DNA from: Dillenia suffruticosa
Lineage: Eukaryota; Streptophyta; Magnoliopsida; Dilleniales; Dilleniaceae
Reading direction: 5' to 3'
Length of the DNA stretch: 64,000 nucleotides
NCBI GenBank assembly: GCA_033439265.1
Contig: JAVTVX010000010.1
Location: forward strand, 7,068,001 to 7,132,000
The notes below the pieces were generated by a model, which did not search any database, was not told the DNA's origin, and saw only the letters and a list, made by a program, of their open reading frames with translations. Position 1 is the first letter of the stretch. The number at the start of each line of letters is the position of its first letter. Positions 14,858 through 26,548 of the stretch are shown one piece after another. The position numbers were made by a program, and so were the translations under genes.

Positions 14858-15021
14858 TGTCACACTCTCCAGGATAAGTCGACTGATGAGAGTTGGGCAA
14901 GTTGACAACGGAAACTCACCGGTTGCTCGACAGCTTCACCTGACAATTTAATCTCCGAAACTGTTTGGATGTGGGTCTGAAATGGTTGTAAGGGAGAACA
15001 GAGAGAGGAATAGAGAGAATT

Positions 15022-15064
<43 letters not shown>

Positions 15065-15285
15065 AGGGAGAGAGAAGAAAGAGAAAAAGATGACAAAACA
15101 ACAATGCTTCACTGCTCTTTCTCCTCATCCTCTTACATGTCTTATGGTTGCCTTCCGCAGTTGGTTTTCTGCTGCAGTCCCTTACTAACCTAACAGACTT
15201 CGGTTGAATGAATTACATATCTTGATTTAACTAACTCAACTACCTGTTCTTTTATTCCTAGCCTTATATTTAAATGTCAGTTACG
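14858..15285 (-). repeat. 3' LTR (left) of the gypsy element
   Basis: Begins TGTCACACTC on the plus strand, holds a GA-rich tract with a (GA)n microsatellite (about 15030-15060), and matches the right LTR through CAATGCTTCACTGCTCTTTC and TACATATCTTGATTTAACTA. Confidence 0.85.
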
Positions 15286-15450
15286 AGTATTCCCCCCTAT
15301 TAAGATAATCATTGTTCTCAAGGATTAAAACCTTGAAATTGAGATCTAATAAAATCTAAATCTTCCCAAATTTATTCTTCCAAATTCAAATTAATCCATT
15401 TAATCAGCACCTGAACTAATTGTTTCTCCAATTGCTCGCATCCTTAGCAT

Positions 15451-15981
15451 TAGGGGTGTTCATCGGTTCGGTTTTCGAATTCTTCGATTAATTCGATTCG
15501 GTTAATTCGGTTTAATATTTTTTAACTCCAAATCGAAAACCGAACCGAATTCGTTTAAATTCAAAATTCGATTTTCGGTTTGAATTCGAATTGAATCGAA
15601 TAAATCAAAAAACTCGATTTTGATTTTTGAAATCTAAATTTTCATATATATCCAATTTAATTAAATTCAAATCGATAAAATAATGAACTTTTTAACTACT
15701 ATTTTATTGCTTGCTTAAAAAAAAATTACCAATCAAAGTTTGCATAAAAAGAAAAGAAAATAAATAATAAATAATCAAAATAAATAAAAAATGAGATAAT
15801 TAAAAACTCTAATTCGGTTTTCGGTTCGAATTCATATTAAAAATCTCAATTCGAAACTCGAACCGAAAACCAAATTTGGAATTCGGTTCTAACCGAAAAC
15901 CGATTCGAATCCAAAAATCGAATTCAAATTTAATTCGATTCGGTCGGATTTTCGGTTATCACCAAATATTGCACACCCCTA
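15451..15981. mobile_element. hAT-type MITE nested in the gypsy element
   Basis: A 531-bp AT-rich block begins TAGGGGTGTTCATCGG and ends CACACCCCTA, giving short terminal inverted repeats. It is flanked by exact 8-bp duplications CTTAGCAT (15443-15450 and 15982-15989), diagnostic of hAT insertion. The interior is repeated TTCGGTT/AACCGAA words forming long inverted segments. There is no coding capacity. It lies between the integrase remnant and the left LTR, so it arrived after the gypsy element. Confidence 0.92.
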
Positions 15982-16073
15982 CTTAGCATTGCTTCCGGAT
16001 CCACCAAAACCTATTTATCTGATCCCAACAATGGTAGCTGTAGCATTGTAGAATGAGTAGGACATATCCTTTT

Positions 16074-17130
16074 CTACAACAGTGAGGCATGAAACACTGG
16101 ATGTATTTTTGAATCATGAGAGAGTTGTAGTTTGTATGCCACTTTTCGCACCTTTGCAATCACTCGAAATGGTTCATAAAACTTTGATAACAACTTGAGT
16201 TGCTTCCGTAGCTTCACTACTTGTTGCTTATATGGTTGTAACTTCAAATAAACCATGTCCACAATTTGAAATTCCCTTTCTATTCTATTATGGTCACATA
16301 CATTTTCATTCTGTTATGAGCCTTGTATAGGTGATCTCTCAAAATTTGGAGCATTGCTTGTTTATTCTTGATAAATTCTACAGCAACAGATGTAACAGAA
16401 TCAACATAAGGCCCCAGTGGTATCTGTCTTGGTTGGTACCCGTATAAAGCTTCAAAGGTGTCATCTAAATGCTACTGTGATAATTTGAATTATACCACCA
16501 TTCTGCCAAACTCAGCCATTGAAACCATAATGCAAGTTTGTCAGATGTCATGCATCTGAGGTAGCATTCCACACATTGGTTTAACCTTTCACTTTGCCCA
16601 TCAGTTTAAGGGTGTTAAGCATTATTCAACTTGAGTTGAATGTCCATAAGTCTAAATATTTCTTGCCAAAATAGGTTGATAAAAACCTTATCTCTATCAG
16701 AAATAATCAAGTCAGGGAGGCCATGCAGTTTAAAAATGTTCTCTAAGAATAGCTGGGCTACCTTGCTTGCAGAATATAGATGTTGTAGAGCCATAAAATG
16801 TCCAAATTAAGTAAGCTTGTCAATTACTACTACAATAGTGTTGAAACCTTGGGACTCAGGCAACCCTTCTATGAAATTCATGCTTACTTAGAACCAAACT
16901 TGAGTGGGAATAGGTAATGGTTGAAGTAGCCTTAGGTATTGGATGTTTTCATGTTTATTTCTCCAACATATGTCACATTCCCTGACCATTTAGTTAAGGT
17001 TTTCTTCATTGTTGGCCAATAGAACACAAATTTGACTCTTTGTAAAGTTCCTATTTACTTAGAGTGTCCTTCTGTTGTTGCATTATGCATCTGCTGTACT
17101 ATTTGTTCTCGGAGCTGGTTCCCTTCTCCT
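16074..17130 (-). pseudogene. Gypsy integrase remnant
   Basis: Reading on the minus strand gives integrase-core phrases such as NFIEGLPESQGFNTIVVVID, LIISDRDKVF and TDGQSERLNQ, interrupted by several stops. The open C-terminal piece (16262-16074) contains KLQPYKQQVVKLRKQLKL and IHPVFHASLL. The role in an intact element is to join cDNA to the host genome; this copy cannot be translated through. Confidence 0.75.
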
Positions 17131-17644
17131 ATCATGATCTTTCCCTTGTACTTCAGAAGACCATCCTTATATTGAAACTCAGGTTTGCAGTCAGGTTATA
17201 GAATTAGTTGTGCTATAATGTTTTGACATCCCTCATCTTGTTCATAATTTTGCTAAACTTCTGAGATCCATACAGGTTGTACTATTGTTATAAAAGAGAT
17301 GGTGGATTCTGCATCTTTTTCATCCTTAAATCCACTTCTTGATGAAGCATTTGCGACCTTGTTCTCAGTTCATTTCTTGTACTGTATTTCATAGTGCATT
17401 CCCAATAACTTGGCCAACCATTTGTATTGCAGAGATTTGGTAAGTTTCTACTTCATCAAATATTTAAGACTTTGATGGACAATCTTAATTATGAAATGGT
17501 AGCCAATCAAGTAATACTTCCACTTAGTTACAGCCATTACCACAGCCATTTGTTCCTTTTATGATATTGATAGTCCCCTGCTCCGAGAACCCAATGCCTT
17601 ACTCAAGTATGCTATAAGCTACCCTTCCTTCATGAGTACTACCC

Positions 17645-18582
17645 CTATCCTTGAGAACAAGTATCGGTCTCCAAAATGAAAGGGTTAGAGAAATCAGGCA
17701 GTTGCATAACAAGTGTTGTACTCATGGCTGCTCTCAACTGATTAAAAGTTGCTTCAGCTTTTTCTGACCACTGAAAGCTGTCCTTTTTTAAGAGATCATT
17801 TAGAGGCCTCGTGATTATGCCATAATCCTTCACAAACCTCCTATAATACCTAGTAAGCCCCAAGAATCCTCTCAAGGATTTGATAGAAATAGGAGTAAGC
17901 CATGAAGTTATGCAGTAAATTTTTTGAGAATCCATCCTAACCGCTTCTGTAGAACCACATGTCCCAAATATTCTACTTGTGATTGGGCAAACATGCATTT
18001 GGATATTTTAACAAAGAGTTTATGTTGTCTGAGTGTCAGAAGTACAGTCTTAAGATGTTAAGTATGAGTAAATAGATATAGACTATAAACTAATATGTCA
18101 TCAAATAAACTAAAACTAGCTTTCTCAAATATAGCTGAAAAATGAAATTCATTAAAAGATTGGAATGTTACTGGTGCATTAGTCAATCCAAAAGGTATGG
18201 CCAAGAACTCAAAATAATCATGATGAGTTTGGAATGCTATCTTCTCTACGTCACAGGGCCTAACTCTTATCTGATGGTAGCCAACTCTTAGATCTATTTT
18301 AGAAAAGACTCTGGAGTCATGTAACTCATCCAATAGCTTGTCAATGTTAGGAATGAGATATTTATCCTTGATGGTTAGTAGATTGAGCTGTCTGTAATCC
18401 ATATAGAAGCGCCATATTCCATCCTTCTTCTTGACTAGTAAGATAGGAGAAGCAAATGGACTATTGCTGTGCCTAATGGTGCCACTGTCTAACATCTCCT
18501 GCACTTGTCTTTCTATCTCTGTCTTTTGGAAGTGAGGATACCTATAAGGTTTGAGTTTAAAAAGTTGGGATTCGGGTTTCAA
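17645..18582 (-). pseudogene. Gypsy reverse transcriptase / RNase H remnant
   Basis: Two open stretches (18582-18058 and 17998-17645) in the same order as Ty3/gypsy RT: FASPILLVKKKDGIWRF, MDYRQLN, KIDLRVGYHQIRV, IPFGLTNAPVTF, the catalytic LFDDILVYS box, then RGFLGLTRYYRRFVKDYG at the RT-RNase H connection and FILETDTCSQG at the start of RNase H. The catalytic Asp pair survives, but stops separate the pieces. Confidence 0.85.
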
Positions 18583-18957
18583 AGGGATAGAGTGATCTTG
18601 TGTTCTTGTAGGAGGAAGAGTTTTGGGGGCTTCAAATACTTCCCTAAACTCAAAAACTACAGTTGAAATCTCCTTTCGAATTTCTGATTTTTTAGGTTCA
18701 CTAGTTATTTCTAAAGCGGCACATCTTTGTAATTATTGTTGTCTGAACTTTTTAGTAGCCTTTCTCCTTACTAACTTGATTAAGGGATGTTCTACCACTC
18801 CTTCTAAGACCACCTCATTCCCTTTACATAGGAAACTGACCTACAACTTTTTAAAATCAAATGTGATTGGACTGTAGTTATACATCCAATCCACACCTAA
18901 TATAACATCTCAACTTCCCAATGCCATAACTCTTAAATCAAAGGAGAATGTGTACCT

Positions 18958-20358
18958 CTAAATTATCCACGTCACGTGTCTCATTTTGGTGGAACTGGTG
19001 ATTTTTCTTCCATCTACAATCTCTACATTTAGTTCTTCAGCTGTCTCAACTAGTAGCCTCAACTTTGTGGTTGTTCTTCGGTGTAGGAAGCTATTAATGC
19101 TCCCTATGTCTATCAGAATAGTAATCTCTAAACCATATAATATGCCTTGTAATACTATCATTTGTCTTTGCATTGAATTGGATAATACACACAAAGACAC
19201 TTGAACACCTCCTTCACTGTCAGTTTGCTTTCTGTTTTCTTCTTCTTTTTCATCCTTAGCAAACTCACCTCCTCCTTCTTCCTTAGCAGCCAAACTGAAG
19301 TTCAGATGCTTAAACTTGCATCTATGCCATGGGCTAAACCTCTCACCACATTTAAAGCAAAGATTATTGCTTCTTCGATATTGTAATTCCTGTGGAGATA
19401 TCCTAGGCCAGTAGTTTCCAGAAACATTACCTTCCAACGAACTCCTATTAGATCCCACTGTTGGAGGTATATAGTTGTTGAGTCTTGAAGGAGTCTTGAC
19501 CCCCACATTACTTTCCCAACTATTTTCCTACTTATTTGTATTGATCTTTCCTCTTCTTGATAGCTCCAGGGATTGTTCTTGCAAAGCAGCTATTTCAAAA
19601 GCTTGAAAGAGAGTAGTGGGCTTCATTATTCGGAATACAAGTTTGATTTCTTCGTTGACTCCACTTATAAAACTTGAGATGAAATATGACTCTGTTAGCC
19701 AAAGATTTTTATGAAGCATTAATGTTCACAATTTCTCAAACTTCTCTTGATATTCAGCTAAGGACACATGCTGTTAAAACTTATTAAATTCTTCTATCTC
19801 ATCTTACACTCATTTAACATCGAATCTCTAACATAACAAACTGGAGAATTCATTACATTCCAGTTCTTTGTTTACTCTTTTAAGCCCTTGATACCAGATT
19901 TCAACTTTTCCTTCCAAATTCATTTCTACTAGCTCAATCTTTTGATGATGGGGTACTTGGTAAATTGCAAAAAACTTATTGCATTCTTTATCCACATACG
20001 TAGATTGTCACCAGAGAAGAGAGGAAGCCCAACTCTAGGTGGGTTTGGCATTATGCTTCGCGGATGAAGTTCCCTTTTCTTGGAGTAATTTTCCCTATCT
20101 ACTCGTATTTGTCCTCCATTGGGGGCGGGGAGAAGTGGAGAATTCAAACCTTGTTTGCAGGATTTTCTACATTTTTTCCCATTGAGGTTTCTTCAAGATG
20201 GTACTAAAATGTGCTTCCAAATTGGCCAAGAAAACCTTCAGCTTTTGGTCTATCTTTTGGTTGATCTTCTGAGTATGTTCTTCTAACTTTTTATCCATAT
20301 ATAGTTTCAGTTTCTCTGTTATGGCTTCTTGAGTTTTCTGTCTAGTTCCTTCTACCAT
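18958..20358 (-). pseudogene. Gypsy gag and protease remnant
   Basis: Open pieces at 20358-20167, 20147-19929, 19719-19528 and 19506-18958 together form a broken gag. The last piece has a zinc-knuckle-like CFKCGERFSPWHRC, an acidic linker, and the retropepsin box ILIDIGSINSFL, in which the usual D-S-G reads D-I-G. This is the N-terminal half of the polyprotein. Confidence 0.75.
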
Positions 20359-20400
20359 TTGTTAGCAATGGCCAAGAATCCATAGCTCTGATACCAATTT

Positions 20401-20820
20401 TGTCACACTCTTTAGGATAAGTCGACTGATGAGAGTTGGACAAATCGAAAGGGAAACTCACTGGTTGCTCAACAGCTTCACCTGACAATTTAATATCTGA
20501 AACTATTGGATGTGGGGACTGAAATGGTTGTAAGAGAGAAGAGAGAGAGGAATAGAGAGAACTAGAGACAAAGAGAGAGAGAAAGAGAGAAAAGAGGGAG
20601 AAAGAAGAAAGAGAAAGAGATGACAGAACAACAATGCTTCACTGCTCTTTCTCCTCATCCTCTTACATGTCTTAAAGGATGGTTGCCTTCTGTAGTTCGT
20701 TTTCTGCTGCAGTCCCTAACTAACCAAACAAATTTCAATTGAATTAGTTACATATCTTGATTTAACTAACTCAACTACTTGTTCTTTCATTCCTAATCTT
20801 ACATTTAAATTTATGTTACG
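20401..20820 (-). repeat. 5' LTR (right) of the gypsy element
   Basis: Partner of the left LTR, beginning TGTCACACTC at 20401 next to the primer binding site and ending near TTATGTTACG. It shares the GA-rich block and the CTCCTCATCCTCTTACATGT segment. Differences from the left copy, including a shorter GA tract and an inserted AAAGG, show age. Confidence 0.85.
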
Positions 20821-22829
20821 TCGGATTGGTTCTCGGCTCTAGCACCCAAGTGGCTCTGAGCCGGTACATCCATTTTTTTTTCGCACAAGACAAAATATAT
20901 GATTTTCCATAAAAGAAACATAAGAATTATGATACATATAAACTTCTTGATACTAATATTTTTCCATTTTAAAAATATTTTCAAAGCATTTCAACGTACT
21001 AAATTGATTAAAATTTATATAAAAACTCTTATATTTTCTATAATTAGATATTTTTTCATATTCAATAAATTATTTATTTATTTAATCATAATTTTTATTT
21101 TTTATATTAATTATCTTATGTAAATAATTACATATTTGATTATTTTAATTTTTATTATAAAATATGACTATTCTATTATTTTCATAAAATAATTAATATT
21201 TTTATAAAAATCTTTATATCTTTATATTTATATATTTGTCCAATTTTGTATTTCTTATATTTTTACAAAATATCACTTTTCTCTATCGTTTAATATCCAC
21301 TTCTATATTTTCATTTTTATTTTTTGTACAACATAGCATGAGGATATCACTACTAATGTGCATAAATTCAAGTGTGGTGTACATATATATAAAGTCACGT
21401 GTGATATGCATGCACTGGGATTTTGCCTCGGGTACAAAATATAAAATATTTAAAATAAAAAATATTAAACATGTATTAGACAAAATAATAATAATTTTTT
21501 ATTTAAATTGAACTTTTATTCTTTATTATTTAATACTTAATTAATTAAAATTCATTTATTAGTTACCGATTGTTTGAACTACTCATAAAATGGTAGATAA
21601 GCCATCCCAATCATAGATGACTAGGTAGAGCGGACGTCTCTCCCTAAAATTTAAAGAAAAAATATTATATATACAACTTTATAAATTATAACATAAATAT
21701 CATTTATTTATTTGAAAAATATTCAATCTGAATATGATAAATGAAATCTTTGGAGGTGGGATTCACCTAAGAAGGTTGTGACATGGGACTCTACTTTTTT
21801 GGTGTAATGAAATATACCCTTTTTCTCATCTATCTGTTTTTTTTTTTTTTTTTTTTTTCCCCAAGGGCGGGGGAAGCGATGATAATGCTTTAGGTATGAA
21901 AAAAACTACGTTGGAGGGTAATCCCCTTAAATAGGTTACTGTAAGTTCCGTATTAGATTAATTAGAGTATAATTTTGAATACCGATCAATATAATAAAAA
22001 AAAAACACAAAAAGGAAGAGAGGGAAACATTTTACTATACTCAATTGGTCATGGTATTTGCTGGCCCCAGCCTCCATGCTTGCACACAGGCACCTTCCCA
22101 AACTATTTAAATTAAAATCCTCCCCTTATAGGTCGTGCCTTCTCTCCTTCCTTTCGGAGATGTTCCAATTCATCTCCCCTCGTTACTTCTTATTATTACA
22201 ATTTTTGCTTTTAAATCATTATTCTTCTACAAGATTTAAAAAAAAAAAAAAAAAAAAATCAAACCATACAAGGTTGGAATAATAAAGGTCGGAGTAAGCC
22301 TCCACATCATATAAGGTATGACCATAAATAATGGTATTGGAATAATAAAGCTTAAAACCCTCTCTCTTCAAAGTTAAATTTTACCATTTATTATTCAAAC
22401 TGAAATATTTTTTTTCTCTCTTCTTTCCCCGCCATTTGTTTTGCTTTATTTTGAATCGCAATCTTCTCTACGAACAAGTAAGATTTCCTAAAAGCTTCTC
22501 TCCTTCCCCTTGCTCTCTCTCTTTCTTCTAAATTTCAAACCCTACTTCCTTTGATGGTATTTAATAGAGAAAAGATGTAGAGAATGATTCTTATTCTTGA
22601 AGTATTTTTTTCCCCTAAAATTTTCATTTTATTTATAAAATGTAAACCTTTGGAATACATGACTTTTGAGTTACATAACCTTTTTTTTGTTTTTGGGTAT
22701 ATGAGAAGTTTTGAATTCAAAATTTTTATAAAAGAAGAGGATCATTAGCAAGTTATATAATCCGAAAAAACAAATTTACGTACCCAGAAAAACAATAAAT
22801 TTATGACTTTACAAATTCTTTGATGAATA
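20821..22829. other. AT-rich spacer, no gene
   Basis: Very AT-rich sequence with T/A runs (20870-21760), a poly-T at about 21838-21858 and poly-A at about 22237-22258. Apart from the A-tailed repeat described separately, I see no gene. Frames here are rich in Ile/Phe/Asn and look random. Confidence 0.6.
21893..22010 (+). repeat. A-tailed SINE-like repeat, copy A
   Basis: Shares AAAAAACTACGTTG, TACTGTAAGT(T/C)CCG, AGATTA and a GATACCG-like segment, then an A-tail, with a second copy at about 28193-28311 on the same strand. The A-tail and short length point to a non-autonomous retroposon. No pol III head was recognised in this copy. Confidence 0.5.
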
Positions 22830-23460
22830 TGAATATTCACAAACACTTAATATTCACAACATTCCCGTTGGATGTCAATAATGAATCATTGGCCTCATTA
22901 GAATCTTACTTAAAATAATTCATGAAATAAAAATCTAGTGAAGGAAAATAAATTTATTTAATGAGTACATAATTCTTGTAATGAAATCTGTCTCATTAAA
23001 AACGTTCGAGGAAAATACAATGAGACAAAGCCTTGATGAAAGATATATATATCATCTTTTTTTCCTGTTTCTAAATTGTCCAAAGAAAATAAATCTATAC
23101 AAATCACATCCTTATTTGAACTTCCAAGACCATCATTAAGGGAAAGAAAAACAGAGAAATATTTTGGAAGTCTTGGGTGATCGCAGGTGCATTCATGGAT
23201 TGCTTCAGCATCCAAATCTTCAAATTCTCTATCTTCCAACGTAGCCACAATTTATGAATTCATCCATGTTAGCCACATACGTCTCTCAACCTTGAGCCTA
23301 TCTTCTTCAATTGCAGCTGCATTCTTGATGGGGGCTGCAACCATCTCTTCATCTCCGAACCAAAGTTCAGCTTTTTGCTCCTACTCCAAAACCTCAACTT
23401 TTTGCTCCATTGTCTTTGGCTTATACTGCCTAGGAATTCAAAAACTCAATTCCATGGCTT
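22830..23460 (-). other. Repeat debris with a broken coding-like stretch
   Basis: The 22860-23060 part (CATTCCCGTTGGATGTCAAT, then CTCATTAAAAACG, then GAGGAAAATACAATGAGAC) resembles a common plant repeat with the wording TCGTTAAAAACC. The minus-strand reading of 23430-22958 gives MEQKVEVLE, EEMVAAPIKNAAAIEEDRLK and ATLEDREFEDLDAEAIHECT with in-frame stops between them. It looks like a decayed gene or element ORF whose family I do not recognise. Confidence 0.3.
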
Positions 23461-24623
23461 GAATCCGAAGGCAAGAGAAACTTATTCTATAAATGAAAAA
23501 AAAATAATACTTTTTTAAAATAGCAAAAAAAAAAATGGCATGAAAACCAGTCTTTGTTTACCGGTGTTGAACGGGCCGATAAAAAACCACCATCCCTGGT
23601 CCACGTGACGCCAAACACCATCCGACCGAAACATCTCCCCTCCAATATGCCCCCATTCTCTTCGTTTATTTACCAAACAACCACTTCTGCACTCCCCAAG
23701 GGACAGAAACCAGATTATTCAAATTAATCTCTCAGACTAAACTACCAGAATGTAGCCTCTTTGCACTGAGCAATTTTCAGGAGAAATAAAATTGCCCACT
23801 TGGCTTCGGCTTTGACTCGATGGTGGGTCTTCTCTCTTTCTTTCTCTCTCTCTCTCTCCCCCCCCCCTCCCACCAATTCAATTTACTCCTAACCTTCCTC
23901 TCTGATTATTATTTGGAACACTTGGTAGTGGCAATTTAGTGGTTTGGATCAAGAAAAATCCAGGTGTTATGTTATGGAGAAGTCTATTTGCTGATTATTT
24001 TGGGTCTCCTATAATTAAATTAGAACTTGGGCATCTGGGTTTTTGCCTTTCTTCATTGTTTGGGATTGATGCTCATCTCTACTTGAGGTATAGTATCCCT
24101 CCCTGTAATAGGAAACTCCCAATCAGTTCATAAATTTGTATCGTATCTTCTTGTGTTCTAGATACATAGAATAGAATCCATTAGTTTAATTTTTTCTACC
24201 TGGGAAAGAAAACCCATGTTCTGAAATATATAGTTTTTCTGGAATTACTTTTGTTTACTCACCAATTTCACCTGTTGTATGATCTTACTTTAGATAGATC
24301 GGTACCCTTGTTTAGAAAATCAATTGTTGCTCCGTTATACTTGGTTATAGCATCAATTCAATTTCTGGGTTGTGTCTAAAAACCTGATTGAAATTGTAGA
24401 TCCTACTAGTTTCTATAAATTTTTCTGAATTTTTAAGAATACCCATTTGACTTGTTCTAATTTTACTTCATTATAACCTTTGTTTTAATCTTACTTCATC
24501 ATAACTAATCCCAGAATCTCAATGTGTTTCTTTTCCTGTCCAATCGCACCCTTCGTTAAATTGTCATTTCTGTATAGAAGCCATAAGCGTAATTTATGTT
24601 GAAATGCTTGAACCAAGGCATAA
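23461..24623 (+). other. Promoter and 5' UTR region of the lipase gene
   Basis: A CT-rich tract (about 23834-23875) precedes the gene, and a leader with at least one probable 5' UTR intron runs to the ATG at 24624. CCACGTGACG near 23600 contains a G-box core. No other gene is seen. Confidence 0.4.
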
Positions 24624-26500
24624 ATGTCGATAGCCTGTGGCCTCCCTCTCCTAGAGTGTGTTTACTGTCTGGCATGTGCTAGATGGGCTTGGAAACGGTG
24701 TCTTTACACCGCAGGCCATGACAGTGAGAATTGGGGTCTTGCCTCTGCTGAAGAATTTGAGCCTGTACCTCGGCTTTGCCGTTATATCCTTTCTGTCTAT
24801 GAAGATGATCTCACCCACCCGCTTTGGGAGCCTCCTGGAGGGTATGGTATTAACATAGAATGGCTACTTATGAAACGAAGTTATGAAGACACAAATGGGT
24901 CTGCTCCTCCATATATATTGTATCTTGATCACAATCATGCGGATATTGTTCTTGCCATTAGGGGTCTTAATTTGGTAAAAGAGAGTGACTACGCAGTTTT
25001 ATTGGATAATGAGTTAGGGCAAAGGAAATTCGATGGTGGTTATGTTCACAATGGGCTATTGAAAGCTGCCGGTTGGGTGTTGGATAAGGAATGCGAAGTT
25101 TTACGAGAATTAGTTCAAAAGTATCCAAATTATACATTGACATTTGCCGGGCATTCCCTTGGGTCAGGTGTTGCAGCAATGTTGACAATATTGGTGGTGC
25201 AGAATGGGCATAGATTGCAGAATATTGACAGGAAGAGAGTCAGATGCTATGCAATTGCCCCTGCAAGGTGCATGTCACTGAATTTGGCAGTAAGATATGC
25301 AGATGTCATCAACTCTGTTGTGCTTCAGGCAAGTTTTTTTATCTTTTATTTGTTTATTTTACTAATGCTGCAAGATCATAGACGATTAACATGTGAACAT
25401 GTTTTGTTTAATGTAGTACTAGAATGACAAGAATATGTTTACATGTTCGTTAAAATATTCAATTGATTTTCTTTGCCCAGTGCATATTATAAGAAATCTT
25501 TTGAACTCTCTCTATATGATTATTTTGTTTGTCATGTTGTATTTGTTTCTGTGCTTCAAGCAGTGATTGTTATATGATGGTTCTTAAGAAAGCGTATGGA
25601 AAGATGATGTGCCAGGGCTATTTTTATTGTCATCAAATGACTGAGTACCTTTCTGTGGTTTGCTTCATCCCGAAATTGGCAAATGGAGATTGTATATCTA
25701 ATTTGAGGATTTTTTTTCTTTGCTAAAACTAGGTTAAATTTAGGGACCATTGTTACTGCATAAGAGCAATGATTATAGATAAGAGTTTAAAATACACTGT
25801 GGGATGTCTAAAGTTTGATGGATGGGGGAATGCCCTTAACTAATGTATTGGAAGCTGTAGAAACTCAAGGAGGATGTCAAAAAGCTATTTATATACTGAA
25901 GGCTGTGCGTTTAGATGACCAAAGTGAAATTTATTCTGATTATTTCATGATGTCAAATTGGAACTATGATTTCACTCATAAACTATTATGGGGAGGTAAT
26001 TTAATAGCCCTACATGTGTGACAAAGCACTGAGGTGGAGAGAAAATAGATCAAGCATTATGACTGTGCAAAACATGGTAAGCTCGTAACTGGCAAGAATT
26101 ACCATCCAAAAAGTTAGGTCCCATAAAGTACAACATATTAATGGCACAGACTTTTTGGACATAAACATGTGCACCCCATGTTTCCAGATATTAGATACTT
26201 TTGTAATTGTTAATTTTTTTTTGCGGGGGGGAGTCTTTGATTGGGATTAGCCTCGTTGGAGTAAAAACCCAATCACTCTCTATTACACCTTTGTCTAGAA
26301 TAGTGCCATGCTAGTCTCCTTTGCCAACTACTGTTATTTGTTGGGGGCAGAATTTGTTTTTAGTACTTATCCCGTAGGTGTGTCATTCTTTCAGATATTT
26401 ATAAACTTTTCTCTTTTTTCTCTATCATGATCCAGGATGACTTCTTACCCCGGACAGCCACACCATTGGAAGATATTTTCAAGTGTATTTTCTGGTAATA

Positions 26501-26548
<48 letters not shown>

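Larger units (their letters stand above)
14858..20820 (-). mobile_element. Decayed Ty3/gypsy retrotransposon with two LTRs
   Basis: Two similar direct repeats (14858-15285 and 20401-20820) flank gag-protease-RT-RNase H-integrase in the Ty3/gypsy order, read on the minus strand. A primer binding site (GAGCTCTGATACCA on the plus strand, about 20385-20396) adjoins the right LTR. A polypurine tract (AGGGGGGAA on the minus strand, about 15289-15297) adjoins the left LTR. All reading frames carry stops, and the LTRs differ at many sites and by small indels, so it is old and non-autonomous. Integrase C-terminal wording (GDMVYLKLQPY type, PKFYGPF type) suggests a chromovirus-like lineage; a chromodomain was not confirmed. 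A clear 5-bp target duplication was not found. Confidence 0.88.

Noticed and set aside
14555-15128. Minus-strand frames rich in Ser/Leu/Phe
   Set aside because: They are produced by the GA-rich LTR and the RPL36 5' flank, not by a gene.
25815-26021. 68-codon frame in intron 1 of the lipase gene
   Set aside because: No homology wording, and it sits between exons whose junction is fixed by conserved residues.
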